From Oreohelix idahoensis (taxonomy: Eukaryota > Mollusca > Gastropoda > Stylommatophora > Oreohelicidae): 64,000 nt of DNA. Where the stretch lies: positions 558,001-622,000 of the forward strand of contig JAMPIV010005015.1 of NCBI GenBank assembly GCA_024509875.1, read 5' to 3'. Below are positions 22,249 to 36,400 of the stretch, piece by piece (the first letter of the stretch is position 1; the number at the start of each line of letters is the position of its first letter). Below the pieces are notes generated by a model. That model was not told where the DNA came from. It did not search any database and saw only the letters and a program-made list of their open reading frames with translations. A program made the translations under genes and the position numbers.

Positions 22249-24010
22249 TGCTTACTTACTTACTTAGTCGTTCCCCTTCTACCGTGAGGTGTAGATGTTT
22301 GGAAGACAAAGCGACAAACTGCCCCATCGGCTGTCTTCCTCCTGGCCTGGTTCCATTCTAGTCCTCGGTCCTTCAAAGATTGGCTAATGTTGTCCTCCCA
22401 GCAGACTCTGGGTCGTCCTGGGGGTCTGGATCCCTGGCTCTTTGTTTCCCATGCTTGTCGTGGTAGCCGATCTTCTCCCATTCTGCAGAAATGGCCAAAC
22501 CATCTAAGTTGGGACTGTTCTACTTGGGTCTGCAGGGGGTGGGATTTTAGGCCTTGACGTGTCGTCTGGTTGCGGACCATGTCTCTTCTTGTTACTTCGA
22601 CCACCTTCCTCAGATACTTCACTTCTGAAGTTTGGATCTGGCTTTTGTGGGTTGTAGTCATTGCCCATGACTCGCATCCATATGTCAAGACTGGGTCACA
22701 GGTGGAGCGGTATACAGCCATCTTCGTTTTATTACCAACCGCTCTTGCTGAGGAATCCTCGATTTATGGCCTGAAAAAGTCTCCCAGCTGTGTTTGTTGA
22801 AGGCCTATGCTGCTTTGGGAGTGGAGGGTTATGAATGAATTAACTCTTCTTTAATGCCTCCCTCTCTGTCCATAATAAAGGTAAAGAAAAAAAAGGTAAA
22901 GGATCCCGTTACACGCCCATTGAGGCATATTGGGAATATGGTGTTGGGCCCATATTTTCTCGACCGTCGGCACACTAGGGGTGATGTGGTCAGTATCACG
23001 CCGGCCGCCTTAACCTCTGGTACCCATTTGGGGCTGGGTCGACCCAGGAGCCGTTTGAGGACTAAAAACCCACCTCATCTGGGGATCGAACCATAGACCA
23101 CTGAGCTAAGAAGCCAGTGCACTAACCACAATGCTACCGCGTCTCCCTCTATAATAGCTCCAAGGTATTTAAAGTGGTCGACCTGCTCCAGGACCTGTTC
23201 TCCCAGCTTAATCTGATGTCTTCTTTTTTCTCGTGATATCACCATGGATTTTATTTTAGAGCTGCTTATGACCATCCCTCTCTTCTCCAGCTCTTCCTTC
23301 CAGACTTGCAGGTTGGATTGGAGATGTGCCTCTGATTTAGCAATCAGGGCAACATCATCAGCAAATGCCAGCTCTGAAATACAGACCTGTCTCATCTTCC
23401 AGTACCCCACTGAATACGTTCTTGTTCTCTCCTTACATGCCTTGAAGACGTCGTCCATGAGGAGTATGAAAAGATAAGGTGACAGGATATCACCTTGTCT
23501 TACACCAGTGGTGGTCCTGAACTCTTCTGACTTACGGTTTGCTGTCGTCACATAATTTCTGCAAGACTTGTAGAAGCTCTGTATAACATGAATCAGAGGT
23601 GCTGGATTGTTCTTCCTTGCCAAACAGTCCCAAAGTTTACTCCAAGGGACCCTGTCAAACGCCATGTCCAGTCTATGAAACAAAGATGGATCTCACTCTT
23701 ATACTCAAGGGCGTTTTCACTCAGCTGTCTGAGTGTGAAGATTAGGTCTTGAGTACTTCGGTTAGCTCGGAATTCGCACTGGATCTCTTCCAATTGTGGC
23801 TAAGCTAGGCGTCAGATTAGATTTTACCAGGGACACTGAGAAAGGATATGCCTCTATGGTTTCCACATTGTCGATTGTCACCCTTTTTGAAAATTGGTGT
23901 TATGATGGCAATCTCCCAATCCTTTGGTATGGTCTTGTTGCACCACGCTGCCTGTAGGACCCTTAAGAGTAATAGGTCGCCTGATGCTCCCATGTACTTA
24001 ACCATTATTA
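22249..24010 (-). pseudogene. Degraded non-LTR retrotransposon (LINE), RT and C-terminus
   Basis: Reading on the minus strand from 24005, the pieces fit an APE-type LINE: a KDWEIAIITPIFKKGD segment (RT fingers), an Arg/Ser palm entry near 23700, TGVRQGDILSPYLF near 23480, the FADD box near 23350, a YLGA segment near 23170, and a C-terminal segment with YGCESW and GRPRVCWED (22721-22260). The 3' end is followed by a TAAG-type tail at 22249-22262, typical of simple-repeat LINE tails. Several frameshifts and stops break the frame, the 5' end is missing, and a SINE has inserted at 22866-23142. It is inactive. The clade is RTE- or Jockey-like; I cannot place it more closely. Confidence 0.85.
22866..23142 (-). 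mobile_element. tRNA-derived SINE inserted in the LINE
   Basis: On the minus strand the head reads as a tRNA-like promoter, with an A box (TAGCTCAGTGG) and a B box (GGTTCGATCCCC). A unique body follows and ends in a CTTTACCTTT-type repeat tail. Perfect 8-bp duplications CTCCCTCT flank it on the plus strand (22858-22865 and 23143-23150), and LINE coding sequence resumes on either side. RNA polymerase III transcription is expected from the boxes. Confidence 0.85.
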
Positions 24011-24149
24011 ATTAGGCCTAAGGCCAGCCCTTCTCCCACATTACTTATCCGTTCAGAACTAGAAACGCAGACAACTCTGCTCCAAACCCAGCTAGCAACT
24101 CCTTTATTTAACCAAAAAAATTCTTACATTCTCAGCCAAAAACTAATCA

Positions 24150-25275
24150 CTCAAACTGCTTCACTCTCGTGGTCATATTCACGTACAATAGTTGTTCCCT
24201 ACAACCTAACTCACAAACTGCTTCACTCTCGTGGTCACATTCACGTACAATAGTTGTTCCCTACAACCTAACTCACAAACTGCTTCACTCTCGTGGGCAC
24301 ATTCACGTACAATAGTTGTTCCCTACAACCTAACTCACAAACTACTTCACTCTCGTGGTCACATTCACGTACAATAGTTGTTCCCTACAACCTAACTCAC
24401 AAACTGCTTCACTCTCGTGGTCACATTCACGTACAATAGTTGTTCCCTACAACCTAACTCACAAACTGCTTTACTCTCGTGGGCATATTCACGTACAATA
24501 GTTGTTCCCTACAACCTAACTCACAAACTGCTTCACTCTCGTGGGCATATTCACGTACAATAGGTGTTCCCTACAACCTAGCTCACAAACTGCTTCACTG
24601 TCGTGGTCATATTCACGTTTAATAGTTGTTCCCTACAACCTAACTCACAAACTGCTTCACTCTCGTGGTCATATTCACGTACAATAGTTGTTCCCTACAA
24701 CCTAACTCACAAACTGCTTCACTCTCGTGGTCATATTCACGTACAATAGTTGTTCCCTACAACCTAACTCACAAACTGCTTCACTCTCGTGGTCATATTC
24801 ACGTACAATAGTTGTTCCCTACAACCTAACTCACAAACTGCTTCACTCTCGTGGTCATATTCACGTACAATAGTTGTTCCCTACAACCTAACTCACAAAC
24901 TGCTTCACTCTCGTGGTCATATTCACGTACAATAGTTGTTCCCTACAACCTAACTCACAAACTGCTTCACTCTCGTGGGCATATTCACGTACAATAGTTG
25001 TTCCCTACAACCTAACTCACAAACTGCTTCACTCTCGTGGTCATATTCACGTACAATAGTTGTTCCCTACAACCTAACTCACAAACTGCTTCACTCTCGT
25101 GGTCATATTCACGTACAATAGTTGTTCCCTACAACCTAACTCACAAACTGCTTCACTCTCGTGGTCATATTCACGTACAATAGTTGTTCCCTACAACCTA
25201 AGTCACAAACTGCTTCACTCTCGTGGTCACATTCACGTACAATAGTTGTTCCCTACAACCTAACTCACAAACTGG
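24150..25275. repeat. 62-bp minisatellite, about 18 copies
   Basis: The unit starts ACAAACTGCTTCACTCTCGT and ends CCTACAACCTAACTC. Copies are nearly identical; the main variants are GGTCATATTC, GGTCACATTC and GGGCATATTC. Each unit contains a CGTG...CACG dyad. It abuts the 5'-truncated end of the minus-strand LINE. Confidence 0.97.
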
Positions 25276-25790
25276 ATATTTAACACCATAAAATTAATAC
25301 GTGGGGGATAAATAATTCAATTAATACGTTTCATGTAAAAAATACTGTTCTTCTGGTTTTTTTTTTAACTTTGAAATTTACTATACCTATTAGTTTTGCT
25401 TTCAAAATTTTAACTTTTTTTTTTAACATTCAGCGCTCGCCTCCTTACTACCGCGCCGCCTTAAAGCCGGCCTTGACAACACCCACCGACACCAGGCTTG
25501 GACATTCCGAGAGGGGTCGGCCTGTGTCAGTCAACGTACCTGGAATTCAATTCTTAGAGGCCGGCGCAGTAAAATGATGCAGTAAAATATCCAGGCCATG
25601 GCCAAATACAAGAATCCGCAGAAGATCAGACTTAAGGTGAAATATTCATGTTGTTTAAGAGCTGCAGTTCTTATCCACCTGTATCCCCTCCCTGAAATAA
25701 GTAAATACAGTATTCCTGGAGTCAGTATTTATTAGCATCATTATTATCATCAATCAGTTCCACAAAATACATAAGCTTCCAACAAACATA
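25276..25790. other. Unclassified; GC-rich patch
   Basis: T-rich sequence, then a GC-rich patch (about 25430-25570) unlike the AT-rich surroundings. It may be an old SINE head or other repeat; no boxes or duplications can be shown. Confidence 0.25.
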
Positions 25791-26350
25791 TGCCCAGTCT
25801 TCCTGTCACGTGCCACGCATAAGCTTCCAACAAACATATGCCTAGTCTTCATGTCACGTGCCACCATGTCTTCTTCATGCCCTTCACGTTTTTCTCCAGT
25901 TCTTTTCTCCATGTGTTCTTTGGTCTCATTCTACCTCTCGCACAGTACTGCTGGAGTAAATAAATATAGCATGAACAAGTTAAATATAAATTTCTTTTGT
26001 GCCTCGAATAGTTATAAGGCGACAAAGAAAGAAATAGGTCATTTTGTCTTGCTTCTGTTTATGTTATGGGACAGAAGAGCTAAGTCATCTGCAAAATCTA
26101 GATCCTCAAGCTGTTTAGTCAGATTTCACTGCATTCCCATTCCGTTGCGTGATGTCGATGTTGTCATAACCCAATCTATTGCTAGTAAGATAACAAATTG
26201 AGACAAGAGGCATCCCTGTCACACTCATGTTCTAATCCTAAACGGTTCTGTAAGTTGTCCTTCATGAAGAACTCTGCATGACATGTCGTCATACTTCGTC
26301 TTTATTAAGTTCATGATCTTCGTGGGAACTCCATAATACCTCATCAGCTG
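25790..26350 (-). pseudogene. LINE fragment, RT palm region, RTE-like
   Basis: The minus strand from about 26345 to 26050 reads, with stops, as YYGVPTKIMNLIK, then a damaged RQGCLLS segment, then AIDWVM and a FADDLALLS box. This is the RT palm of the same general family as LINE-II. From 26050 down to 25790 only scattered similarity to LINE 3' ends remains. Inactive remnant. Confidence 0.7.
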
Positions 26351-26632
26351 CTCCTTTAGGCAAATCGTTACAGGCGACTAATGCCAGGTTGTGCTTGGAG
26401 TTAGAAACCTCATCAGGTAAAAACGAACAGCTAAAGAAACCATCGATGCAAGAACATACAAATGCTGTAGTGCAGACTAAATGCAAGGGCACCAGCTTCA
26501 AATGGTGGCTCCATACTGTATTGGAAGCCAAAAAGACAACTGAATGAATGAAGAAAGAAACTATTATATATCCTTATTAACACCAGACAGGTGATCATTT
26601 TCCTTTCTCCTCTTACTGCAAGCTACAATAGC

Positions 26633-26635
<3 letters not shown>
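26351..26635. other. No gene recognised
   Basis: Short stretch between a LINE remnant and an (AT)n microsatellite; no supported feature. Confidence 0.3.
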
Positions 26636-26728
<93 letters not shown>

Positions 26729-26765
26729 TGTGTGTGTGCGTGTGTGTGTGAGAGTGTGTGTGTAA
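26636..26765. repeat. Compound microsatellite (AT)n-(GT)n
   Basis: About 90 bp of AT repeat, then an irregular GT-rich run to 26763. Frames open through it are not genes. Confidence 0.95.
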
Positions 26766-26869
26766 TAATAAAACACAGCGTCTGTATTTCCGGCTTGTGC
26801 TCCTTTAAAAGTGCACCACGCTGAAAATTAAAACTGCGATCAGTTTTCAATCAATCAATCAGTACACTT

Positions 26870-27600
26870 TAGCTCCCAAAAGAGCAAAGGCCTTCCACAA
26901 ACACATGCCAAGTCCTTCTGTCATGTGCCATCAGCTAAAGTTCTATCCAGGTTTTCCTCGTAATTTTCACTTCTGTCTCCAGCTCTCTTCTCCGTGTGTT
27001 TCTTGGACTACCTCTACCTCTCTTACCCTGGAAGTTCCAGAACAAGGACTGCTTTTTAATGCTATCAACAGGTTTCCTTAGTGTGTGACTTATCCATCGC
27101 CATCGTCTTCTTCTCATCTCTTGTTCCACTGGCACTTGTCTGGTTCTTGTCACCAATTCCACATTGGTAACCTTGTCATACCATTTTAATCCTTCTTTTC
27201 TACGCAAGCATCCATTTATGATAGTAAGTAGCTTTCTGGTTGTTGTTTTTGTTGTTCTCTATGTTTCATACCGTCATACAATTGGAACATTTGAGTTAAA
27301 GATTCTTATTTTCATGTTGTACTTGATTTCTCTTGATCTCCATATGTTTCCCCATGCAATAAATGCTCCTCGTGCTTTTTGTATTTTTATTTTGATATCA
27401 TTGTCTGTCCTTCCAACGCTGTCCATATTGCAGCCAAGATATGTGTATGATTCTACATCTTGTAGTGGCGTTTCTTCAAGTACAAAGAGAGGCATCCCTG
27501 GACCACCCCATGTCGTATCACAAATGGTTTTTTAAGTTATCCTTTATGAAGAACTCTGCATGTCATGTTTTCATTTTCAGTTTTGCAGTGCGTACATTTT
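26870..27600 (-). pseudogene. LINE fragment, 3' part of RT ORF
   Basis: On the minus strand, 27495-27274 encodes a LINE palm/thumb segment with SYTYLGCNMDS, and 27207-26935 encodes the C-terminal signature WISHTLRKPVDSIKKQS...GKRGRGSPRNT. That tail is typical of RTE-like LINEs and related to LINE-II. A frame break separates the two pieces, and RT boxes above 27540 are only faintly readable. It is 5'-truncated and inactive. Confidence 0.75.
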
Positions 27601-27745
27601 CCCGTTGATGAAGTCTGCACTTAGTAAATTTCTGTATTCCAACTCAGAAAGGAAAACACTATTTATAAAATTAACCTTAATTAAACTTTCATACTCAGCA
27701 GCCATAAGCAAATCACAAGGCAGATACAAAACAAAATTTATATTT

Positions 27746-27800
27746 ACTTACTTGCTTAGTCGTTCCTCTTCTACCTTGGAGTGTATTTGTAATCTCGGTC
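27746..27800 (-). repeat. Very short LINE 3' end
   Basis: GGTAGAAGAGGAACGACTAA followed by AAGT-type repeats matches the 3' end of the LINE at 22249-24010. It is a severely 5'-truncated copy. Confidence 0.6.
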
Positions 27801-28880
27801 AGTTATGTCCCTTACTTGAAAACCCTTAACTTACAAACGTTTTTTTTAAACCCCGCCCCCACCCTCCCCCAATTATTTTACACTAGTAAGTAATTCGTCA
27901 AAATTGACGGGTTTTTTAATTATAGTTTTCTCTTTTGTTACATAACCTAAAGATGGCACTATTTCTAGTTTGGTCTTTTCATACATTTACATTTAGCCAT
28001 GGGGACAACCTTTCAAAAATGACATGGAGAGAAATGATATTGAACTAATGAAATGAAATTTAATGAATTTCGCCATGCATTTAGAAGAAGTAAGGTCTCA
28101 AACCACCAGTGCTATCAATCTGTGCACCCACTGATGCGAAAATCTGTACAGAATTATACGAACGAGTGTTCTCCTCTCCTTGAAGTACCGGTAATGTGGA
28201 TGATCAGATAGATGCTCAAGAAATCTAGTAATAATGTAGGAGGCTGACGCTTTTTGCTGGTGACATCTTCTAGTAAAGAAGTGCCTTTGTGACAGAAATA
28301 ATTGAAGGTGCTGTCAGAAATAATTGAAGGTGTTGTCAGCTAATTTTTCCGAAGCAAAGCTTAATGAGTGGCGGAACTGGTGTTCAACGAACATCCAGCC
28401 ACAGTTATGAGCTTGGAAATCATTCTCGTTGAATGTATCACGCCGTGGAAACAGTGGTATTTTGAAAATACGTAATGAACCTCTGGCTGGAACTTTAGAG
28501 TGTTTCTCTGCAATTAATGGCAATGTCCTAACTCTTCGGCATCTGTAGGACGATGTAAGGCAGCTTCTTCAGGCAATCCTTTGGCTCCATGTGATGCATG
28601 ACATCTCTGCTATTTATTGAAAGCTGCAGTTCGACTTAATCTACAGGCGTTTCTGTGGCTCGCTTCAATTGAAGTCGGCTTCTTATTCTTTTTGCATCTC
28701 CAGCTCGACGTAATGCAGCATCTTCCGAAGTTTTAGTGGCTCGCTTCGATTAAGGCCAGTCTGTTTCTTTCTGCATGTACAGTACGGCTTTCATCAGCGT
28801 CTTATGACGTCCCGCTTGGTGGCTGTGATTGGTTCAGCTATTTATTACAATTAGCTGGGTCAATGCAAATCACAACTTCA
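27801..28880. other. No gene recognised; weak ~100-bp tandem similarity near 28530-28800
   Basis: AT-rich noncoding DNA. Around 28530-28800, segments with GCAGCTTCTT, GTGGCTCGCTTC and CTTTTTGCAT-like blocks recur about three times in diverged form, suggesting an old tandem duplication. Confidence 0.3.
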
Positions 28881-29215
28881 TTATCATCTCCCTTTAGCTC
28901 TCCCAAGATGCATACTAACTCTTCCTATCTCGTTCCATCAGTTCAGGGTCTTTCTACGTCATCTTCTTGCTCTTTATGTATGCCCCCATTTCTGTTTTCC
29001 ATGTGATCCTTGGTCTCCCTACAACACTCTTACCATGAGGATTCCACAACAAGGAGTGTCTGGTAATGCTATCAACATGTTTCTCAATGCGTGTCCTTTT
29101 AATTTCCAGCGTCTTCTCCTCATCTCTTGTTTGTTTAAGTTTTTGTGGCTTTAAGAGTTTTCTACAGGATGGGGTAACCGGTTTAAAGCCCAACTCTTCC
29201 AAGTCGACCGTTACG
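28881..29215 (-). pseudogene. LINE C-terminal fragment, RTE-like
   Basis: The minus strand 29202-28954 encodes a LINE tail with EKHVDSITRHSLLWNPHGK and GRPRITW, the same C-terminal signature as at 26935-27207. Only the 3' end of the ORF is present; inactive. Confidence 0.7.
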
Positions 29216-30103
29216 ACATGCTATGCATGTTCGGTTTCAGTGTTACTATTCGTTGCTCCGCTTTCGAACTCCTGGTAAAATACGGGCGGAGTCAAAACTT
29301 GGTAAATTAAAAAGTGCACAGAAACGAAGCTGCATGCAAAATTACAGCTCTCTACAATTATTGGAACATATCGATTCTAAGCTTCAAACATTTAGAACAC
29401 GGCAAATACACAAAGCTCATGTCATCTTAAATAAAGGTGAGAAATAAAGAAGAAATATAAATTAAACAAAGAATTAGCCACGCTACAGACTGTAAAAGAG
29501 GGATTAAAATTTAAGCGTCAATGAACATAAACGTACCCTCGTACTCACACCGCCCAATGTACGAGAAGGCAGAAATAATGTTGACACTTGCAAAGACCAC
29601 GGAAATAATGAGATGTTCGCCCGCTTTTGGAGTTGCCTCAATGACTGGAAACGTTACCATTACGTACAAGATGCTGGCAAAGGCGCTGCACGTCTGGGCT
29701 GTGTGGGAAAGTTTAACAATACTTTAATAGCGTGTGGTCATTATCCATTTCATTAAATTATATCAGTACCTCTTAACATCGCGAGCTTGCAACCCCTGGG
29801 AAAGGAAAGGAGAAAAAGAAAAGAATGAACAAAAACACTACCAACTCTTATATCAACTCTTTGTTTGCTTTCTTATTTCCCGTGCCAATCTTTCTTATAT
29901 GATAGGATTAGAGTTACAATGACATCCTAGTAACGCTAACAGATCATTTCTTTCTTTTGTGGCCTGTTTCCTTCCACCAACCTTTCCTCACCTCTTTTTT
30001 CTCTGACATATGTCGGGTTCATATCCTCAGGTTTACATCATTCTTCGTCGTGATTATTCCTTAACTATCAGATCCCCAAGGAGCATAGACCTTCTACTAG
30101 TCT
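29216..30103. other. No gene recognised
   Basis: AT-rich sequence with only short, unconvincing open frames. Confidence 0.35.
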
Positions 30104-30632
30104 GCTGTGCCAGGTCCATTTGTGCTGTGCCAGGTCCATTTGTCCTGTGCCAAGTCCATTTGTCCTGTGCCAGATGCATTTGTCCTGTGCCAGGTCCATT
30201 TGTTCTGTGTCAGATCCATTTGTTCTGTGCCAAGTCCATTGTTCTGTGCCAGGTCCATTTGTCATGTGCCAGGTCCATTTGTGCTGTGCCAGTTCCATTT
30301 GTGCTGTGCCAGGTCCATTTGTTCTGTACCAGATCAATTAGTCCTGTGCCAGGTCCATTTGTCCTGTGCCAGGTCCATTTGTCCTGTGCCAGGTCCATTT
30401 ATCCTGTGCCAAATCCATTTGTGCTGTGCCAGGTCCATTTGTTCTGTGCCAGATCAATTTGTCCTGTGCCAGGTCCATTTGTGCTGTGCCAGTTCCATTT
30501 GTGCTGTGCCAGGTCCATTTGTTCTGTGCCAGATCAATTTGTCCGGTGCCAGGTCCATTTGTGCTTTGCCAGGTCCATTTGTCCTGTGCCAGGTTCATTT
30601 GTGCTGTGCCTGGTCCATTTGTCCTGTGCCAT
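30104..30632. repeat. 20-bp minisatellite, about 26 copies
   Basis: The unit is CAGGTCCATTTGTCCTGTGC with variants (GTGCTGTGC, GTTCTGTGC, AGATCAATTT). Because 20 is not a multiple of three, each frame reads a 20-residue repeat. All three forward frames and at least two reverse frames are open over most of the array. Lacking codon-usage or domain support, I treat it as noncoding. Confidence 0.95.
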
Positions 30633-30715
30633 CCGTTCAAGATCTTTCCCTGTCTTCTTTTAGAAGAACTTTCCTAAAACCTTCTCACATTTCTTTTCTT
30701 CACAATCTTGAACCC

Positions 30716-30790
30716 GGGGGGGGGGGGGGAGAGGGGGGAGGGGGGGGGGGTTTGAAACTATCGGTAATCCGGGTGGTTGGGGGGGGGGAG
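30716..30790 (+). other. G-run cluster, G-quadruplex-prone
   Basis: G runs of about 14, 6, 11 and 10 bases lie within 75 bp on the + strand, between the 20-bp minisatellite and the hAT-like left end. They are able to form quadruplexes and prone to assembly error. Confidence 0.8.
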
Positions 30791-31271
30791 GTATGAATTG
30801 TTTATGGGCAGTTAATTAAGTTAGGTGGAGCTAGGACAGAGTAGTCCACTATTGTCGAGGGCCCTACGGCATTGCCCCAATACCAGACTGCTCAGTCCGC
30901 CTATGTCTTGACCTGTTACTGGTGGTCTTGAATGTTTCTTTAATCCTCTAGATCAGGATTTCTCAGCCGGGGTTCCAGGGAACCCTAGTGGTTCCACGAG
31001 AGATCGTGACTGACAAAAATTAATAAACGTTGTTTTTTTAACTTTGTGGGGCCGGGCAATATTAGCCTTCGCAGTGGTGGACAGTGACCGAGCAGCCCCG
31101 TATGGCAGTGCACCGTATTACTGAGTTCACTCCACATATGCACAGTGCATATTTCATTACTATCTTGTACAGTACAATTTTGTGATACAACGTTTTAGCC
31201 TAGTTGGATAAGGTAAAAAAAAAAGCAAGTAGGAATTTTTTTTAAAATTATACAAACTGAAGTTTCTTCTA

Positions 31272-31716
31272 CCTAAACTACTAAATTGCATTAGAGTTGA
31301 TAACCTTTGTTATCTAAACTATTAACTTGCATTAGAGTTGATAACCTTTGTTATCTAAACTACTAACTTGCATTAGAGTTGATAACCTTTGTTATCTAAA
31401 CTATTAACTTGCATTAGAGTTGATAACCTTTGTTATCTAAACTACTAACTTGCATTAGAGTTGATAACCTTTGTCATCTAAACTAGTAACTTGCATTAGA
31501 GTTGATAACCTTTGTTATCTAAACTAATAACTTGCATTAGAGTTGATAACCTTTGTTATTTAAACTGCTAACTTGCATTAGAGTTGATAACCTTTGTTAT
31601 CTAAACTACTAACTTGCATTAGAGTTGATAAATGTTATCTAAACTACTAACTTGCATTAGAGTTGATAACCTTTGTTATGTAAACTACTGATTTGCATTA
31701 GAGTTGATATCCTTTG
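31272..31716. repeat. 41-bp minisatellite, about 11 copies
   Basis: The unit runs CTAAACTACTAACTTGCATT then AGAGTTGATAACCTTTGTTAT. One copy (about 31620-31640) is shortened. It lies 320 bp inside the hAT-like left end. Confidence 0.96.
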
Positions 31717-33480
<1,764 letters not shown>

Positions 33481-33484
33481 CGAG

Positions 33485-36400
33485 GGTGAATTCTGAGATA
33501 AATGGGATGGTAGAATAGAAGGGGGGGGGGTAGGGCTGAAGTGTGTAAGGGATAGTACCTCACGGTGAGAGGCAGTCACTTCCTCTTTTTTGAGGATGGC
33601 CTGGATCCTATTTGGTTCCCCCACTCCAGTTCAGCTCACGTATGGCTCCTCGAGTCTGCTTGTGTACGGCAGCGCCACCCCCCGGGTAACGGTTTTGACT
33701 GACCGGCAGAACTACGTGAGTAAATTGAAAAAGGGAGGTCCCCCTTAACAGTACACGCAACTGCTGGCCGAACGGGCGGATGATCAATAATATTTTGACA
33801 ACGGCTTCTAGGGCAGGAGTTGGAAAGGCCTGGTATCGGGCTGAGGGCGCACCATGGACTGTAATGGTAAGCGGCCAGAACCATCCAGAAAGCAATGGCA
33901 AACTACTGGATGTACAATGCCAAGAAATCCATAATGGCTAATCTGAATACTACGCAAAGATCTGGTGGTGAGGCCCCCAGGCCAGGCAGATCATATTTAA
34001 CTGGGGAAGAGATCGTTGGCAGCGTCAGTACAGGTAATCGTGATGACGGCCAAAAGCCTGACTGTGTTACCACGGAAAACCATGTCATCGGTCTTAGAAA
34101 AATAATCAAAATAGGAACATGGAACGTCAGAAGCTTATACCAAGGAAAACAGTACATAGTGAAGAACGAGATGGAAAGACTAAACATCGATATCCTGGGC
34201 ATCTCAGAGCACAGATGGTCGGGCCAGGGACACTTTTCGATTCCATCAGGAGGAACATTCATATACTCAGGCAAAGAGAGAGGAGGTCAGAGCGGCGTCG
34301 GCTTCTACCTGTCTAAAAGGACAGCTGCCTCCCTATTAGGATATAATCCCATAAATGACCGCATTGTCACAATCAGACTGAAAGGAAAAAGAAAGAACAT
34401 CACAATTATACAAACATATGCGCCAACAGCAGCTGCTGAAGAACAGGAAATTGAAGATTTTTACAATGAACTGCAATACGCATTAGAGAAAGCAAATAAG
34501 CAAGATATTAGGATAATAATGGGAGATTTTAATGCCAAAGTTGGAAACGAAAGATTAGAACATGAAAAAAAGAGTGAAAGGAAGTTATGGATTGGGTCAG
34601 AGAAATGAGAGAGGAGAACGCTTGACAACATTCTGCCTAGAAAACAACCTAGTCATCACAAATACTCTTTTCATGCAACACCCTAGAAGACTATATACAT
34701 GGACGTCACCGGACGGAAAAAGCAAGAACCAAATAGATTACATCTTAATACAACAAAGGTGGCGATCTTGTATCTCATCCATCAAGACGCTCCCAGGAGC
34801 AGACTGTGACTCCGACCATGAACTTCTTGCTGCAAACTTCAAGATCAAATTGAAAAAAGTCGTTACAAGCGACAAGGTAATACGTTATGACACAAGCGCC
34901 ATACCAGAAGAGTACAGTGTCGATATTCAGAACAAATTTGACATTCTTATGGCGGTACAGGAGGAAATGACACCAGATGAACTTGCCAATAACATCAGAG
35001 ATGTTTATATTACAAATGCACAGAGGTTAATTCCTAAAAGAAGTATAAAGAGACGAGAATACATCTCAGACGAAACACTGAAGTTGGTGGTAGAGAGAAG
35101 AAAAATGAAGTCCAAAAAAGATACAGAAAATCAGGAGTTGTACAAGGAATACACAAAGCAGATTAAAAAACGAGTCAGACGAGACAAAAAACAATACATA
35201 AACGACACCTGCAGGAAAATAGAGGAAATGCGCGAACAGGGATTGAGTAAGAATATGTTTTCTGAAGTAAGAACATTGAAGAACAGCAACTTTAAATCAT
35301 CACCTCGAGCAATAAACGACAAGAAAGGCGACACTCTAACAGAACGTAAAGATATTCTGAACAGATGGAAGGAGTACTGTCAAGAAATGTATACGGAAAT
35401 AAACAAAGAGGCACATAACAACGTCATGAATGAAGCAGAACGTGAACCAGAACCTACCATAGAGGAAGTCCGGAACGCAATCAAACACTTAAAAAGTGGA
35501 AAATCTCCTGGTTGTGATGAAATAACAGCTGAAATGATACAGGCAGGAGGAGAAGGCAGCGCTCGTATATACCATGCATTATGCTGCAAGATCTGGCAAA
35601 GCGGAATTTGGCCCAAGGAATGGAAAAGATCAATTTACATACCCTTGCCAAAAAAGGGCAACCTGAAACTGTGCACAAACTACAGAACTATAGCTCTTAT
35701 AAGCCATGCCAGCAAAATACTATTACAAATCATAATAAAAAGGATGCAACAAAAGCTAGAAACAGAAATAAACGAAGTACAGGCGGGTTTTCGACCAGGT
35801 AGAGGCACTAGAGATCATATATTCAACATGAGGATCATCATAGAAAAGTGTAGAGAATTCAACGTTGACCTACATACTTGTTTCATTGATTACACCAAAG
35901 CTTTCGATTGTGTACAACATCAGCAGTTATGGGCTATTATGAAAAATATGGGATTTCCAAACCACCTTATACAACTCATCGCACTGCTGTACCAAGAACA
36001 ACAGGCACCCGTAAGAGTAATGGGGGAAACATCAGAATGGTTTGAAGTACAGAAAGGAGTAAGACAAGGCTGTACCCTTTCCCCTTACCTGTTTAACATT
36101 TATGCCGAGAATATCATGAGAAACGTAAGAGATGACCAAGAACACACAGAGTTTGACTCATTTAACATCGGCGGGTACCAGATCCCGGAAATCAGATATG
36201 CTGATGACACAGTCCTCCTATCGACCAACCCAGAAGGACTTGAATAATTAATTCTGTCCACCAAAAAACACAGCGAGGCCCAGAATCTATACCTAAACAC
36301 CAAGAAGACCAAAGTATTGACAACAGACAAAGTAAAGACCAAACCAGAAATTGAAATTGATAACGAAGAACTGGAAAGTGTTAATGAATTCGGCGACTGT

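Noticed and set aside
24150..25275. CRISPR-like array
   Set aside because: The 62-bp units are contiguous with no unique spacers, and the genome is eukaryotic. The same holds for the 41-bp and 20-bp arrays.
30010..30796. Long Cys/Pro-rich ORFs in several frames
   Set aside because: They read the 20-bp minisatellite in every phase; no start context, domain or codon bias supports a gene.
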